Both the position numbers and the translations under genes were made by a program. A DNA stretch of 64,000 nt, taken from NCBI RefSeq assembly GCF_016901835.1, contig NZ_JACJKX010000006.1, positions 36,576-100,575 of the forward strand. The letters run 5' to 3'. This stretch comes from Parasutterella secunda (lineage in GTDB: Bacteria; Pseudomonadota; Gammaproteobacteria; Burkholderiales; Burkholderiaceae_F). Shown here in pieces: positions 44,619 through 56,772 of the stretch (positions are counted from its first letter, which is position 1; each line of letters begins with the position of its first letter). The notes under the pieces are model-generated. The model was not told where the DNA came from, did no database searches, and saw nothing but the letters and a program-made list of their open reading frames with translations.

Positions 44619-46304
44619 ATGGATTGGCTTGTCGCATTGTTTTCCAACCCCAGCTCAATTGCACATATCCTTTTTGTGTACTCCATTGTCATCGCTTTGG
44701 GAATGGGATTGGGGAGAATAAAAATTTTCGGCGTTTCGCTCGGTGTAACGTTCGTACTGTTTACCGGACTGCTGCTTAATTATTTCGGAATGAAAATTGA
44801 TCCGACGGTCTTAGGTTTTATTCGAGATTTCGGTTTGATCCTTTTCGTATTTTTCATCGGTCTTCAAGTTGGCCCGTCATTTTTCTCTTCATTTAAAAGC
44901 GGGGGCATTGTGTTGAACGGCCTGATGATTCTGGCGGTCGTTCTGAGTGTCGTCGTCACGATTGTGTTGTATTTCCTCTTTTCGGATACGGTCTCCCTTG
45001 CTCAAATGCTTGGTGTGCATTACGGAGCTGTCACTAACACTCCGGGCTTGGGGGCTACTCAGGAAGCACTTGCTCAACTTAACTACCAGGGTGAAGATAT
45101 TGCTGTCGCCTATGCTTGCGCCTATCCTTTGGGCGTTGTGAGTATCATCGGCACCGCTATTGCACTGCGCTTTATTTTCAAAATTGATATGAAAGAAGAA
45201 GATCAACACTGGGAAGCTGAGGAAAAAGCCAGTAACCACGTCTCCATCTTCTTTCACGTGCATGTCACCAACCGAGCACTGGAAGGCCGCAATATCGGCG
45301 ATATCCGAACTTTTATTGCCCGCCCCTTTATTTGCTCGCGTATTCAACACGACGGGGTGATTTCCAGCCCCAGCGCCGAATCTGTTGTGCATGTCGGAGA
45401 TATTGTCCGCATTGTCTCCGGTGAAGAAAATAAAGATGCCATCGTTGCCTTCTTCGGCGAAGAAGACAAAGAAGCCGATCTGGCTACGGAACACTCTCCG
45501 ATCACCAGCAAGCGTCTGTCGGTGACACGCGCAGAAATCAACGGTACTACGGTAGGCGATTTACACTTGAGTCACTCTGACGGTGTCAACATCACCCGTG
45601 TGTACCGCGCCGGCATGCAGCTTTTCCCATACCAAAATCTTCACCTACAGATGGGCGATGAACTGTATTGCGTGGGCCCCTCAAATTCCATCAAACGTCT
45701 GGAAGATCGGGTCGGCAACAAAATCAAACGCTTGGAACACCCCAATCTCATTGCCATTTTCATCGGCATTGCTGTAGGGATTCTTTTCGGTTCATTACCC
45801 ATTGCCATTCCGGGAATGCCGGTACCTTTAAAATTGGGGTTGGCAGGCGGCCCCCTGATTATTGCTATTTTGTTGGGGCGCTTCGGTTCCCTTTTCCGTC
45901 TTGTCACCTACACCACTTCTTCGGCCAACCTCATGCTCCGGGAACTCGGTATAGCTCTGTTTCTTGCCAGTGTCGGATTGGCTGCGGGTGAAAATTTTGT
46001 TGATGCCCTTCTGGTCGGCAACGGTCCACTTTATGTTGTGCTCGGGCTTTTGGTCACCATCATTCCGCTTTTGATTGTCGGATGCATTGCCCGTCATTTT
46101 TTCCACATCAATTACCACAGTATTGTAGGGTTGATGGCTGGTGCAACGACCGATCCTCCCACTCTTGCTTATGCAGCAACGCTTTCTGAGAAAAATTCCT
46201 CTGCGGTTGCTTACTCAACCGTCTATCCTTTGGCGATGTTCTTACGCATTTTGACCGGTCAATTGGTTCTTCTGGTCATGTGGTCCTTTGTGACGGTTGC
46301 TTAA
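44619..46304 (+). CDS. aspT: AspT/YbjL-family membrane exchanger, copy 2
   Basis: This 561-residue protein is equal in length to the exchanger at 2693 and clearly paralogous to it (FIGLQVGPSFFSSFKSGGIVLNGL, QMLGVHYGAVTNTPGLGATQEAL, ATTDPPTLAYAATLSEKNSSAVAYS). Two TrkA-C domains fill the middle between the membrane halves. It replaces the cytochrome c/resB/ccsA genes that, from memory, precede engB in other betaproteobacteria. A strong terminator follows at 46309. Aspartate import with export of alanine or succinate is possible but not shown. Confidence 0.85.
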   Translation: MDWLVALFSNPSSIAHILFVYSIVIALGMGLGRIKIFGVSLGVTFVLFTGLLLNYFGMKIDPTVLGFIRDFGLILFVFFIGLQVGPSFFSSFKSGGIVLNGLMILAVVLSVVVTIVLYFLFSDTVSLAQMLGVHYGAVTNTPGLGATQEALAQLNYQGEDIAVAYACAYPLGVVSIIGTAIALRFIFKIDMKEEDQHWEAEEKASNHVSIFFHVHVTNRALEGRNIGDIRTFIARPFICSRIQHDGVISSPSAESVVHVGDIVRIVSGEENKDAIVAFFGEEDKEADLATEHSPITSKRLSVTRAEINGTTVGDLHLSHSDGVNITRVYRAGMQLFPYQNLHLQMGDELYCVGPSNSIKRLEDRVGNKIKRLEHPNLIAIFIGIAVGILFGSLPIAIPGMPVPLKLGLAGGPLIIAILLGRFGSLFRLVTYTTSSANLMLRELGIALFLASVGLAAGENFVDALLVGNGPLYVVLGLLVTIIPLLIVGCIARHFFHINYHSIVGLMAGATTDPPTLAYAATLSEKNSSAVAYSTVYPLAMFLRILTGQLVLLVMWSFVTVA

Positions 46305-46308
46305 TTTC

Positions 46309-46343
46309 AATATCGGGCCTGCTCCAACAGGTCCGATATTTTT
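46309..46343 (+). terminator. Rho-independent terminator after aspT copy 2
   Basis: AATATCGGGCCTG pairs with CAGGTCCGATATT (wobble at one position) around a five-base loop and is followed by TTTT. It separates aspT from engB. Confidence 0.85.
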
Positions 46344-46412
46344 AAAAAAGTTAAACTACGCATAAGATTGCGGGGCTAAGATTGCCCCCGTAAAAATTAA
46401 GAGGAATGAATT

Positions 46413-48091
<1,679 letters not shown>

Positions 48092-48117
48092 GACGGGTCG
48101 AAAAACGCCCTAAATCT

Positions 48118-48142
48118 GCTCGGAAGGCTCTCCCTTCCGAGC
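48118..48142. terminator. Hairpin between convergent hemB and hslR
   Basis: GCTCGGAAGG pairs perfectly with CCTTCCGAGC around a five-base loop. The T-run is poor on both sides, so termination strength is uncertain. Confidence 0.5.
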
Positions 48143-48148
48143 CACCCT

Positions 48149-48541
48149 TTAATAGCCTCTCAAGCGTCTTAATTCTCGTCCTTCACGTTTTGTCGGACGC
48201 CCTTTGGTTGTTCTGTCCAAAGCGGGCTCCACAGCTAACTTACGAAGTGCTGCCTGCGCTTCACGCTTTCTGCGTCCCTCTTCCGTTTCCATGTAAAGTT
48301 CCCGAGCCACAGAAGCCGGACCACGCTGAAGGTTAAAACCCGCCACCAATACTTCGTAGGTTTCTTCACCACGATGAATTTCCAGGCGATCGGATAATTT
48401 CACTTCTTTTGCCGGTTTGACTCTCTCACCATTGAGTTTCACGCGTCCGAGTTCAACTGCCTCCTGCGCTAAGCCTCTCGTCTTAAAAAAGCGGGCGGCC
48501 CAGAGCCATTTGTCAATACGTTCGCTGTTTAGTTCGGTCAT
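48149..48541 (-). CDS. hslR: Heat-shock RNA-binding protein Hsp15
   Basis: This 130-residue S4-domain protein reads RIDKWLWAARFFKTRGLAQEAVELGRVKLNGERVKPAKEV, followed by a basic tail. Hsp15 rescues 50S subunits carrying stalled peptidyl-tRNA. It starts directly at the stop of the upstream membrane-protein gene, so the two form an operon. Confidence 0.92.
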   Translation of the reverse strand: MTELNSERIDKWLWAARFFKTRGLAQEAVELGRVKLNGERVKPAKEVKLSDRLEIHRGEETYEVLVAGFNLQRGPASVARELYMETEEGRRKREAQAALRKLAVEPALDRTTKGRPTKREGRELRRLRGY

Positions 48542-49198
48542 TTATCCTTCCTGATTAAGTGGCCAGATCCGATCCAGTAATTTTGAGAAAAATTTAACGA
48601 AAATTCCAACAACAAAGGCTGATATGATCGTGCCCTCGCGGATCCCATATATTTCCTGCAGAAAAACCCAACCCGCAATGGCAGCCAAAATCACCATGGT
48701 GACATCATTGCCGATTTTAATTCGGTAAAAAGGCTGACGCGAAACAACGGAAACCGCTATCACCAGTCCTTCACCCGGTAGCGGAATGCTTTTTGAGCGG
48801 ACCTCAAAAGCGACTCCCAAAGCCAAAAAAACATTTCCCAGTAGGGACAAAAGTAAAAGCATCCAATACGACAGATCAGGTAAATCGGATAAAAACCACA
48901 TCCAAAAGTCTGTACTCAGGCTGAATAAAAAGACCAAAGGAATCTGAAGAAAGTTGAGTTTTGAAAACTCTTTCCTTAACAGGATAATTTGGATAAGCAG
49001 AAAACAAAGATTGCAAAAAAATGTGGTCGTACCGAAACTGAATTCCGTAATTTTTGCCAACGCCCATGGAAGACTGCTGATGGGCGTAGTACCCAAATGA
49101 ACAGCCGAAATCAGACAAATTCCAAATGACATTAACACAATGCCCAGCAACAATTGCCAAACATTGCCCAGTGCGGGTGGCAAACTCAATTTCTTCAT
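48542..49198 (-). CDS. YczE/YitT-type membrane protein
   Basis: This 218-residue inner-membrane protein has about five or six helices. The opening LLGIVLMSFGICLISAVHLGTTPISSLPWAL matches the YczE/YyaS family, as does the later PLPGEGLVIAVSVVSRQPFYRIKIGNDV. Its function is uncertain; members lie near diverse transporters. It precedes hslR with no gap and is separated from the ribosomal operon by the terminator at 49214. Confidence 0.75.
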   Translation of the reverse strand: MKKLSLPPALGNVWQLLLGIVLMSFGICLISAVHLGTTPISSLPWALAKITEFSFGTTTFFCNLCFLLIQIILLRKEFSKLNFLQIPLVFLFSLSTDFWMWFLSDLPDLSYWMLLLLSLLGNVFLALGVAFEVRSKSIPLPGEGLVIAVSVVSRQPFYRIKIGNDVTMVILAAIAGWVFLQEIYGIREGTIISAFVVGIFVKFFSKLLDRIWPLNQEG

Positions 49199-49213
49199 GG
49201 TGTTTTAGGAATG

Positions 49214-49243
49214 AAAAAAGGAGAGTCAGAAAATCGACTCTCC
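49214..49243 (-). terminator. Terminator of the ribosomal alpha operon
   Basis: On the minus strand GGAGAGTC pairs with GACTCTCC around an eight-base loop and is followed by TTTTTT. It lies 35 bp past the rplQ stop and ends the ribosomal superoperon. Confidence 0.9.
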
Positions 49244-49277
49244 CCTCATTAATTAACTTGAACGTTAAGGGTTCAAA

Positions 49278-49679
49278 TTATTCAGCCTTCTGAGCTTCTT
49301 CGGTGGCTTCAACAACCGGAGCGGTCTTTTCAACCAATTCCATGTAAGCCATCGGAGCATTGTCGCCAACGCGGAAACCCATCTTCAAGATACGGGTATA
49401 ACCGCCGTTGCGAGCGGCAAAACGGGGGCCGAGAACGGTAAAGAGCTTCGTAACCATTTCGCGATCACGCAAACGGGCGAAAGCCAAGCGACGGTTGGCA
49501 ACCGTGTCAACCTTAGCGAGGGTGATCATCGGTTCGACAACACGACGAAGTTCCTTAGCCTTCGGCAACGTGGTCTTGATAGCTTCGTGACGCAACAAAG
49601 AATTCATCATGTTGCGGAGCATAGCGAGGCGGTGAGCGCTGGTACGATTCAGCTTACGTAAACCATGACGGTGACGCAT
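49278..49679 (-). CDS. rplQ: 50S ribosomal protein L17
   Basis: This 133-residue L17 opens [24 protein letters not shown] and contains [21 protein letters not shown]. An acidic/alanine C-terminal extension ([11 protein letters not shown]) follows. It is the last gene of the alpha operon; the rpoA stop is 164 bp upstream with hairpins between. Confidence 0.97.
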   Translation of the reverse strand: MRHRHGLRKLNRTSAHRLAMLRNMMNSLLRHEAIKTTLPKAKELRRVVEPMITLAKVDTVANRRLAFARLRDREMVTKLFTVLGPRFAARNGGYTRILKMGFRVGDNAPMAYMELVEKTAPVVEATEEAQKAE

Positions 49680-49776
49680 TTTAGTTTTTTCCTATAAAAG
49701 TTAGTCTATTGAGCTCCTTGCGGAGCAATTTCCCATCTTCTTCTATCCGAGATTCCTCGGCGGGCGGGTAAAACAT

Positions 49777-49822
49777 CGAGTCTGACAGACTCGAAGGACG
49801 AGATTTTAGCTTCTCGTCCTTC
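49777..49822. other. Paired hairpins between rpoA and rplQ
   Basis: CGAGTCTG-A-CAGACTCG (49777-49793) and GAAGGACGAG...CTCGTCCTTC (49793-49822) are two adjacent perfect stems in the transcribed gap. They may slow polymerase or be RNase III/E processing sites; no T-run follows on the minus strand. Confidence 0.5.
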
Positions 49823-49843
49823 ATTTAGCAAATCAATGCCAAA

Positions 49844-50848
49844 TTAGTGTTGGTCAAGACCGGCAGGCGGCCAGTTTTCCAACTTCATACCCAAGGTCAA
49901 ACCATGAGCAGCCAACACTTCCTTAATTTCATTCAAGGACTTACGGCCTAAGTTCGGGGTCTTGAGCAATTCATTTTCAGTGCGTTGAATCAAGTCACCG
50001 ATGTAGAAGACTTGTTCACCCTTCAAGCAGTTGGCAGAACGCACCGTCAATTCGAGATCATCGACCGGACGCATAAGGATCGGATCCAGAGGCGGCGGAT
50101 TGTTCACGTCTTCTTCCTGAGCAGCCTTACCGGCTTGTTCGCTCTTGATGGAACCGAAGACCGTCAATTGATCTTGCAGGATATAAACGGCTTCGCGCAA
50201 GGCTTCTTCCGGATCAATAGCACCGTTGGTTTCAATCGTCATCACGAGCTTATCGAGGTCGGTGCGCTGTGCGACACGAGCGGCACTGACTTCATAGGCC
50301 ACGCGACGAATCGGGCTGAAGGAAGCATCCATAATGATGCGACCGATCGTGCTCTTGGAGTAATCGTCACGGAAGGCACGCATATCACCGGGTTGGTAAC
50401 CGCGACCCTTTTCGACCTTCACTTGCATATCCAACTTACCGTTAGCAGCCAAGTGAGCGATCACGTGATCGGGGTTCACAACGGTCACATCGTGCGGCAA
50501 ATCAAAGTCGGCTGCAGTGACAACACCTTCAGTGCTCTTGCGAAGCGTCAAGGTCACTTCATCGCGACCTTCGAGCTTGAAGACAACACCCTTGAGGTTC
50601 AAGAGAATGTCTACCACGTCTTCGAGGACGCCGTCGATTTGAGAATATTCGTGAACGACACCTGCTATTTGAGCTTCCGTGGGAGCATAACCGACCATGC
50701 TGGCAAGCAAAATACGACGAAGCGCATTGCCCAATGTATGACCGTAGCCACGTTCGAAAGGTTCAAGAGTGATAACTGCAAGATTAGGATTGTTTTCGTC
50801 GACCACGGCTTCAATGGTGGTCGGCTTCAACAAAGTAGTATTGGCCAT
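49844..50848 (-). CDS. rpoA: RNA polymerase alpha subunit
   Basis: This 334-residue alpha subunit has the N-terminal dimerisation domain ([26 protein letters not shown]) and a linker. The C-terminal domain binds UP elements and activators ([47 protein letters not shown]). It lies in the alpha operon between rpsD and rplQ. Confidence 0.98.
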   Translation of the reverse strand: MANTTLLKPTTIEAVVDENNPNLAVITLEPFERGYGHTLGNALRRILLASMVGYAPTEAQIAGVVHEYSQIDGVLEDVVDILLNLKGVVFKLEGRDEVTLTLRKSTEGVVTAADFDLPHDVTVVNPDHVIAHLAANGKLDMQVKVEKGRGYQPGDMRAFRDDYSKSTIGRIIMDASFSPIRRVAYEVSAARVAQRTDLDKLVMTIETNGAIDPEEALREAVYILQDQLTVFGSIKSEQAGKAAQEEDVNNPPPLDPILMRPVDDLELTVRSANCLKGEQVFYIGDLIQRTENELLKTPNLGRKSLNEIKEVLAAHGLTLGMKLENWPPAGLDQH

Positions 50849-50927
50849 TTGTAGACTGTCCTTTTCAATACCCTCGGCTCGTTACACCGATAAGGCTGAT
50901 GGATGGTCTGGGGCTTGGGAGAACAAA

Positions 50928-51008
50928 TGCGATCGGCGCCCCAAATAGGACCGATCGCACGAATTTTAGCAAGAACGATGCATTTGAGCGCACTACACCA
51001 AACGCATC
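50928..51008. other. Two hairpins between rpsD and rpoA
   Basis: TGCGATCGG...CCGATCGCA (50928-50959) and GATGCATTTG...CAAACGCATC (50977-51008, one wobble) lie in the 174-bp transcribed gap. They could set the rpoA:rpsD ratio by attenuation or processing; neither has a clean T-run on the minus strand. Confidence 0.5.
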
Positions 51009-51022
51009 GTCAAGCTTAGCTA

Positions 51023-51658
51023 TTAACGCGAATAGAATTCGACGACCAACGCTTCGTTGACGTCTTGGCAGATTTCGTCGCGAGCCGGCAAGGCCTTGAA
51101 CGTGCCTTCAAACTTCTTCGCATCAACAGACACCCAAGACGGGAAACCGACTTGAGCGGCAAGTTCCAAAGATTCCGTAATACGGGCTTGCTTTTGGGAC
51201 TTTTCGCGAATAGAGATAACATCACCGGGTTTGACACGGTAAGAAGGAATATTCACCTTGTTACCATTGACCAAAACGGCGCAGTGGCTCACCAACTGGC
51301 GAGCTTCCGCACGGGTGCAACCAAAGCCCATGCGATAAACAACGTTGTCCAAACGGCTTTCGAGCAAGTCGAGAAGCACTTCACCGGTATGGCCCTTTTC
51401 ACGTTGGGCTTCGGCGAAGTAACGACGGAATTGACGTTCGAGAACGCCATACATGCGACGCACCTTTTGCTTTTCACGCAATTGGGCACCGTAGTCCGAT
51501 TGACGAGCACCGGAAGTCTTACCGTGCTGGCCCGGTTTGGTGATCGAATCGGAGCCCTTGCCGACTTTGCTCGACAAGGAGCGACGCGCGCTCTTCAAAT
51601 TAAGGTCACAACCCTCGCGGCGCGCGAGCTTGAGTTTGGGACCGGTATATCGTGCCAT
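51023..51658 (-). CDS. rpsD: 30S ribosomal protein S4
   Basis: This 211-residue S4 lacks the N-terminal zinc cysteines ([19 protein letters not shown] has only one). It contains the S4 RNA-binding domain [27 protein letters not shown]4 is an early assembly protein and, in E. coli, the repressor of the alpha operon. Confidence 0.98.
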   Translation of the reverse strand: MARYTGPKLKLARREGCDLNLKSARRSLSSKVGKGSDSITKPGQHGKTSGARQSDYGAQLREKQKVRRMYGVLERQFRRYFAEAQREKGHTGEVLLDLLESRLDNVVYRMGFGCTRAEARQLVSHCAVLVNGNKVNIPSYRVKPGDVISIREKSQKQARITESLELAAQVGFPSWVSVDAKKFEGTFKALPARDEICQDVNEALVVEFYSR

Positions 51659-51741
51659 TTAATATGCCTCTCTTATCCTGTGATCAGTGTCACATTCAGT
51701 CTGTCTATCCTCATAAACAGACGCGGGATTAGAAAAAGTAG

Positions 51742-52155
51742 TTAGACGCGACGACGCTTGGACGGACGCACACCATTGTGAGGAATGGGGGTCACGTCTT
51801 GGATCGACGTCACACGAATGCCAAGCGCATTGAGCGCACGCACGCTGGATTCACGGCCGGGGCCAGGACCCATGATGCGAACTTCGACATTCTTCAAACC
51901 ATATTCAAGAGCAATACGACCAGCGTGTTCGGCGGCCACTTGAGCGGCGAACGGCGTGGATTTACGAGAACCCTTGAAACCTTGAGCGCCAGAAGACGAC
52001 GCGGCAATCGCGTTACCTTGGCGATCGGTGATCGTGATGATCGTGTTATTGAAGGAAGCGTGAACGTGCGCGATACCTTCCGTAACGACCTTCTTCACCT
52101 TTTTGCGAGCACGTTGCTGAGCAACTTGCTGACTGCTAGGAGTTTTGCCAGCCAT
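51742..52155 (-). CDS. rpsK: 30S ribosomal protein S11
   Basis: This 137-residue S11 contains [22 protein letters not shown] and ends [10 protein letters not shown], with [15 protein letters not shown] before it. It lines the mRNA exit region of the platform. It follows rpsM by 16 bp. Confidence 0.98.
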   Translation of the reverse strand: MAGKTPSSQQVAQQRARKKVKKVVTEGIAHVHASFNNTIITITDRQGNAIAASSSGAQGFKGSRKSTPFAAQVAAEHAGRIALEYGLKNVEVRIMGPGPGRESSVRALNALGIRVTSIQDVTPIPHNGVRPSKRRRV

Positions 52156-52171
52156 TGTTATCCTTTAATGT

Positions 52172-52537
52172 TTACTTCTTGAGCGCGACGCCGACCTTCT
52201 TCGGGCCCTTACGCGTACGAGCGTTCGTACGAGTACGTTGGCCGCGAACGGGCAGGCCGCGACGATGACGCATACCACGATAAGTGCCTAAGTCGATAAG
52301 GCGCTTAATCGAGAGTTGAACTTCACGACGCAAGTCACCTTCAACGGTGTACTGACTGATCGCATCACGGATGCGTTCGAGTTCAGCGTCGTCGAGATCT
52401 TTAATTTTCTTGGTGTATTCCACGCCAACTTTGGACAAAATGTCGCGAGCGCGAGCACGGCCGATGCCATAAATGGCAGTCAAACCGATTTCGGCATGTT
52501 GGTTCGGCGGAATGTTAATACCGGCAATACGAGCCAT
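52172..52537 (-). CDS. rpsM: 30S ribosomal protein S13
   Basis: This 121-residue S13 opens [22 protein letters not shown] and ends with the basic tail [10 protein letters not shown]. It contains [17 protein letters not shown]. It touches the P-site tRNA and 50S bridges. It is the first gene of the alpha operon, 11 bp after rpmJ. Confidence 0.98.
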   Translation of the reverse strand: MARIAGINIPPNQHAEIGLTAIYGIGRARARDILSKVGVEYTKKIKDLDDAELERIRDAISQYTVEGDLRREVQLSIKRLIDLGTYRGMRHRRGLPVRGQRTRTNARTRKGPKKVGVALKK

Positions 52538-52548
52538 CTTTTACCTCT

Positions 52549-52662
52549 TTAGCCTTGACGCTGTTTGTGACGCGGATCAGAGCAGATCACACGAACAACG
52601 CCTTTGCGCTTAATGATCTTGCACTTGCGGCACATTTTTTTGACCGAAGCGTTAACCTTCAT
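52549..52662 (-). CDS. rpmJ: 50S ribosomal protein L36
   Basis: This 37-residue L36 reads [20 protein letters not shown] and then [17 protein letters not shown]. The zinc ligands Cys11, Cys14, Cys27 and His32 are all present, so this is the zinc-binding form. GGAGATAACA precedes the ATG, the same string as before rplC. The infA gene expected upstream is absent. Confidence 0.96.
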   Translation of the reverse strand: MKVNASVKKMCRKCKIIKRKGVVRVICSDPRHKQRQG

Positions 52663-52892
52663 TGTTATCTCCAACCGTGTTTTACACGGATCATTGCTGT
52701 CCACACGACAGGAAGTTCGAGAGGATACTCTCTTTTTCCTTACTCTTCAAGTTTCTTACTCAGACGTAGTGCATCAGAGTAACAACTTTCTGAGACAGAA
52801 TCGGGAGGAGATTGCTCTCCTCCGCTTTTCTGCGTGCCCTCGAGGCGTGAAGTATGGCCCCGAGCGGACTCATTCATTTGTTCTTCCGAAAC

Positions 52893-54221
52893 TTACATCC
52901 CGGCAGAACCAAAGCCCTTGAAGTTAGTCTTCTTGAGCAAATTCTCATATTGTTGCGACATCATGTATGCCTGAACCTGGCTCATGAAGTCCATCGTTAC
53001 GACTACAACGATCAACAACGACGTACCACCGAAATAGAACGGAACATTGAAACGCATATTCAAGAATTCCGGAACCAAGCAGACAAACACCAGATAAATC
53101 GCACCGCCGAGCGTCAAACGCAGCAACACTTTATCAATGTAGCGAGACGTTTGTTCGCCGGGACGAATACCTGGGACGAACGCACCACTCTTTTTCAAGT
53201 TCTCAGCCGTTTCACGCGGATTGAAAACCAAAGCCGTGTAGAAATAGGCAAAGAACACAATCATTGCAGCATAAAGCAATGTGTACAACGGTTGACCGGG
53301 CGACAAAGCCGCAGCCAAATCACGAATCCAACGGGTGGAATCCCCCGTCGTGAACCAACCGGCCAATGTTGCGGGGAACAAAATCAAAGATGAAGCGAAA
53401 ATCGGAGGAATTACACCCGACATATTCATCTTCAACGGCAGGTAAGAAGTTTGTCCGCCATAGAGACGGTTACCGACCTGACGCTTAGCATAGTTCACCG
53501 TAATTCGGCGTTGACCGCGTTCAATAAAGACCACGAAGGCCGTCACGAGCGCGACAATGGCAATCACGAAAATCGAGGACAAAGGGCTGATAGCACCGGT
53601 GCTCACCAACTGGAACAAACCAGAAATAGCACTGGGCAAACCAGCAACGATACCGGCGAAAATGATAATCGAGATACCGTTACCCAAACCGCGTTCAGTG
53701 ATTTGTTCACCGAGCCACATCAAGAACATCGTACCTGTAACCAAAGAGACCACGCAGGTGAAACGGAACATAAAGCCCGGATCCAAAACGAGGCCTTGTT
53801 GGCTTTCAAGCGCGACGGCGATACCGAAAGCTTGGAAAACGCCCAATAACAACGTACCGTAGCGCGTGTATTGAGTAATTTTCCGACGACCGGATTCGCC
53901 TTCTTTACGCAAACTTTCAAGCGAGGGGAGCACATAGGACAACATCTGCATAATAATGGATGCAGAAATGTAGGGCATGATCCCCAACGCAAACACTGAG
54001 AAGCGCGATAAAGCGCCACCAGAGAACATGTTGAACAGCCCGAGAATGCCGCCTTGTTGTTCTTGGAATAAACGAGACAGCATGTCGGGATCGATACCCG
54101 GCACCGGCACGTGAGCGCCGATGCGGTACACGACTAAAGCAAGCAGCAAGAAGATAATCCGGCGCTTTAAATCACCGTACTTCGGGCCGCTTGCCTGATT
54201 GGAACTAGGGCTGGTCGCCAC
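52893..54221 (-). CDS. secY: Protein translocase subunit SecY
   Basis: This ~442-residue SecY has ten membrane helices. Landmarks are [68 protein letters not shown], and [23 protein letters not shown] near the C-terminus. GTG 54221 (VATSPSS) with AGGAAG upstream is preferred to the longer frame, which would add 23 unlikely residues and run into the rplO end. The stop is followed by 230 bp without a gene before rpmJ. Confidence 0.97.
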   Translation of the reverse strand: MATSPSSNQASGPKYGDLKRRIIFLLLALVVYRIGAHVPVPGIDPDMLSRLFQEQQGGILGLFNMFSGGALSRFSVFALGIMPYISASIIMQMLSYVLPSLESLRKEGESGRRKITQYTRYGTLLLGVFQAFGIAVALESQQGLVLDPGFMFRFTCVVSLVTGTMFLMWLGEQITERGLGNGISIIIFAGIVAGLPSAISGLFQLVSTGAISPLSSIFVIAIVALVTAFVVFIERGQRRITVNYAKRQVGNRLYGGQTSYLPLKMNMSGVIPPIFASSLILFPATLAGWFTTGDSTRWIRDLAAALSPGQPLYTLLYAAMIVFFAYFYTALVFNPRETAENLKKSGAFVPGIRPGEQTSRYIDKVLLRLTLGGAIYLVFVCLVPEFLNMRFNVPFYFGGTSLLIVVVVTMDFMSQVQAYMMSQQYENLLKKTNFKGFGSAGM

Positions 54222-54243
54222 GTTGTTCTTCCTAAAAAGCGAG

Positions 54244-54678
54244 TTACTCTTCGACGGAACCACCGGCAGCTTCAATAGCAGCCTTGGCACCCTTCGTAGC
54301 GCTCAAACCACGCAACACGATCTTGCGGGAAATTTCACCGGACAAAATCACGCGAGCGGACAAAGCGCGAGCAGAAACGATGTTAGCAGCCTTCAAGACA
54401 GCCAAATCAATTTCTTCCACAGACAAACCTTGGAGTTCGTTCAAGCGAACTTCTTCGCAGAAACGACGTGTCAAGGACGTGAAACCACGCTTCGGTAAGC
54501 GACGATGCAGCGGCATTTGACCGCCTTCGAAGCCCACCTTGTGGAAGCCACCAGCGCGGGACTTTTGACCTTTATGGCCACGGCCGGCCGTTTTACCCCA
54601 ACCGGATCCCACACCACGACCAACGCGGTGACGAGCGCTCTTAGAACCCACAGCGGGTTGCAAAGTATTTAATTGCAT
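54244..54678 (-). CDS. rplO: 50S ribosomal protein L15
   Basis: This ~144-residue L15 opens [22 protein letters not shown] and contains [19 protein letters not shown], the glycine/lysine extension that enters the subunit core. Two adjacent ATGs occur; the second (54678) matches the family start. Confidence 0.97.
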   Translation of the reverse strand: MQLNTLQPAVGSKSARHRVGRGVGSGWGKTAGRGHKGQKSRAGGFHKVGFEGGQMPLHRRLPKRGFTSLTRRFCEEVRLNELQGLSVEEIDLAVLKAANIVSARALSARVILSGEISRKIVLRGLSATKGAKAAIEAAGGSVEE

Positions 54679-54691
54679 CATCTACCCCTAA

Positions 54692-54871
54692 TTACTCGGC
54701 GCGAACCAAGTAGGCAACCTTCGTGATCATACCGCGCACGGCTGGCGTGTCTTCGAGTTCACGTGTTTGGTTCATCTTAGACAAGCCCAAGCCACGCAAC
54801 GTAGCACGATGATCGGCCTTCGTGCCGATCGGGCTCTTGATCAACGTAACTTTAATGGTCTTCTTTGCCAT
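54692..54871 (-). CDS. rpmD: 50S ribosomal protein L30
   Basis: This 59-residue L30 reads [20 protein letters not shown], then [23 protein letters not shown] and [15 protein letters not shown] at the end. It lies between rpsE and rplO in the spc operon. Confidence 0.96.
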   Translation of the reverse strand: MAKKTIKVTLIKSPIGTKADHRATLRGLGLSKMNQTRELEDTPAVRGMITKVAYLVRAE

Positions 54872-54891
54872 TTCGAATCTCTCCTTCGGAA

Positions 54892-55413
54892 TTAAGCCAA
54901 AATTTCTTCGACCGTCTTGCCACGCTTGGCAGCAATTTCAGCCGGAGAACGAAGAGCTTCGAGCGCTTTCAACGTAGCACGAACCATGTTGTACGGGTTC
55001 GTGGAACCGTGAGCCTTAGCAACAATGTTGCGAACGCCCATGGCGTCAAACACTGCGCGCATCGGACCACCGGCGATGATACCGGTACCTTCCGTGGCAG
55101 GAAGCAACATAACGCGAGCAGCACCGTGATGAGCTTCCACAGCGTGGTAGATCGTACCGTTGTTCAACGGAATACGAACCATGTTGTGGCGAGCATGTTC
55201 CATAGCCTTTTGAACGGCAGCCGGAACTTCACGGCTCTTACCCGTACCCATACCAATACGGCCGTCGCCATCACCAACAACAGTGAGAGCGGCAAAAGCC
55301 ATAATGCGGCCACCCTTCACAACCTTGGTAACGCGGTTAACCGCAATCATATTTTCACGCATGCCGTCGTCGATAGCGTCGACAGCCGCATTCTTTCCTT
55401 GAGCCTTAGCCAT
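54892..55413 (-). CDS. rpsE: 30S ribosomal protein S5
   Basis: This 173-residue S5 has the double-stranded RNA-binding N-domain ([41 protein letters not shown]) and the C-domain [22 protein letters not shown]. It contributes to translational accuracy. Confidence 0.98.
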   Translation of the reverse strand: MAKAQGKNAAVDAIDDGMRENMIAVNRVTKVVKGGRIMAFAALTVVGDGDGRIGMGTGKSREVPAAVQKAMEHARHNMVRIPLNNGTIYHAVEAHHGAARVMLLPATEGTGIIAGGPMRAVFDAMGVRNIVAKAHGSTNPYNMVRATLKALEALRSPAEIAAKRGKTVEEILA

Positions 55414-55422
55414 AAGTCCCTC

Positions 55423-55791
55423 TTAGAACTTCAAGCCAGCTTCACGCGCGGCCTGAGCCAGCGCAGCGATGCGGCCATGAAAACGGTAACCAGAACGGTC
55501 AAAAGCACACGTTTCGATGCCGGCGGCTCTCGCCTTTTCGGCCAAACGCGTACCAATCAACTTAGCAGCCTTGACGTTGCCGCCACGGCCTTGTTCGTTA
55601 GCCAACTGGGCGCGAACTTCGGGTTCGAGCGTGGAGGCGGAAACCAACACGCGACCACCGTCAGCGCTGATAATGCTGGCATAAATGTGCAAGTTCGTAC
55701 GATGAACCGTCAAACGATCCATCTTTTGCAACTTGATGCGGGCACGCGTAGCACGTGCACGACGCAGACGATTTGCTTTTTTATCGATCAT
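55423..55791 (-). CDS. rplR: 50S ribosomal protein L18
   Basis: This 122-residue L18 binds 5S rRNA. It opens [19 protein letters not shown] and ends [24 protein letters not shown]. It lies 9 bp before rpsE. Confidence 0.97.
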   Translation of the reverse strand: MIDKKANRLRRARATRARIKLQKMDRLTVHRTNLHIYASIISADGGRVLVSASTLEPEVRAQLANEQGRGGNVKAAKLIGTRLAEKARAAGIETCAFDRSGYRFHGRIAALAQAAREAGLKF

Positions 55792-55808
55792 TTCTGTCTC
55801 CGCCCCGC

Positions 55809-56342
55809 TTACTTCTTCTTGGTTTCCTTGATCACAACGACTTCGTCAGCATAACGAACGCCCTTGCCCTTGTAGGGTTCCGGCGGACGGTAGCCACGAA
55901 TAACGGCAGCGGTCTGACCGACCTTCTGCTTGTCAGCGCCCTTGATCACAATTTCCGTTTGACTCGGGGTTTCAGCCTTCACACCGGCGGGCAACTTGTG
56001 CACCACGGGGTGACTAAAGCCGAGCGATAAATTCAACGTGTCACCGCTGGCTTGAGCACGGAAGCCCACACCAACCAACGTCAACTTCTTTTCGAAACCG
56101 ACGCTGACACCCTTGTTCATATCGTTGACCAAAGCACGGATCGTACCGGAAGCAGCATTGGCTTCACGGCTGCTGTCAACAGCTTCGAAGTGCAAATGAT
56201 CACCGTCTTGTTTGATGGTCACCAAAGGATTGAGCTTCAGGCTCAATTCACCCTTCGGGCCCTTCATAGAGATCACACCGTTGTCGATCTTGCAGTCGAC
56301 ACCCTTGGTGATGATCACGGCTTCTTTAGCGATTCGCGACAT
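55809..56342 (-). CDS. rplF: 50S ribosomal protein L6
   Basis: This 177-residue L6 opens [19 protein letters not shown] and ends with [21 protein letters not shown], the conserved rRNA-binding C-terminus. It is placed between rpsH and rplR. Confidence 0.98.
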   Translation of the reverse strand: MSRIAKEAVIITKGVDCKIDNGVISMKGPKGELSLKLNPLVTIKQDGDHLHFEAVDSSREANAASGTIRALVNDMNKGVSVGFEKKLTLVGVGFRAQASGDTLNLSLGFSHPVVHKLPAGVKAETPSQTEIVIKGADKQKVGQTAAVIRGYRPPEPYKGKGVRYADEVVVIKETKKK

Positions 56343-56362
56343 TCTCTATCCCTCCTCGCTCA

Positions 56363-56758
56363 TTAAGCCACGTAGCAAATGACTTCGCCACCGATGCCGG
56401 CTGCACGGGCCTTGCGATCGGTCATCACACCCTTCGGCGTGGAAACGATAGCAATACCCAAACCGTTCATCACTTGCGGAATCGTTTGGTGGTTCTTGTA
56501 CACACGCAAGCCCGGACGAGAAACTCGTTCAAGGCGTTCGATCACGGGACGACCGGCGTAGTACTTCAAACCGACGTGTAATTCAGCCTTACCGTTGTTT
56601 TCCACAACGCTAAAGCCATCAATGTATCCTTCATCCTTCAAGACTTGAGCGATGGCCACCTTCAACTTCGAGGAGGGCATCACCACTTCCGTCTTGTCGA
56701 CAGTTTGACCATTGCGGATGCGGGTCAACATATCGGCGATCGGATCACTCATGCTCAT
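56363..56758 (-). CDS. rpsH: 30S ribosomal protein S8
   Basis: This 131-residue S8 contains [15 protein letters not shown] and ends [20 protein letters not shown] with VICYVA. It binds helix 21 of 16S rRNA and in E. coli represses the spc operon. GGAG precedes ATG 56758; ATG 56752 is an alternative. Confidence 0.98.
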   Translation of the reverse strand: MSMSDPIADMLTRIRNGQTVDKTEVVMPSSKLKVAIAQVLKDEGYIDGFSVVENNGKAELHVGLKYYAGRPVIERLERVSRPGLRVYKNHQTIPQVMNGLGIAIVSTPKGVMTDRKARAAGIGGEVICYVA

Positions 56759-56772
56759 GATAATCTCCTCGC

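Noticed and set aside
54865..55854. 329-codon plus-strand frame opposite rpsE and rplR
   Set aside because: Antisense shadow of ribosomal genes with high codon bias; no family resemblance.
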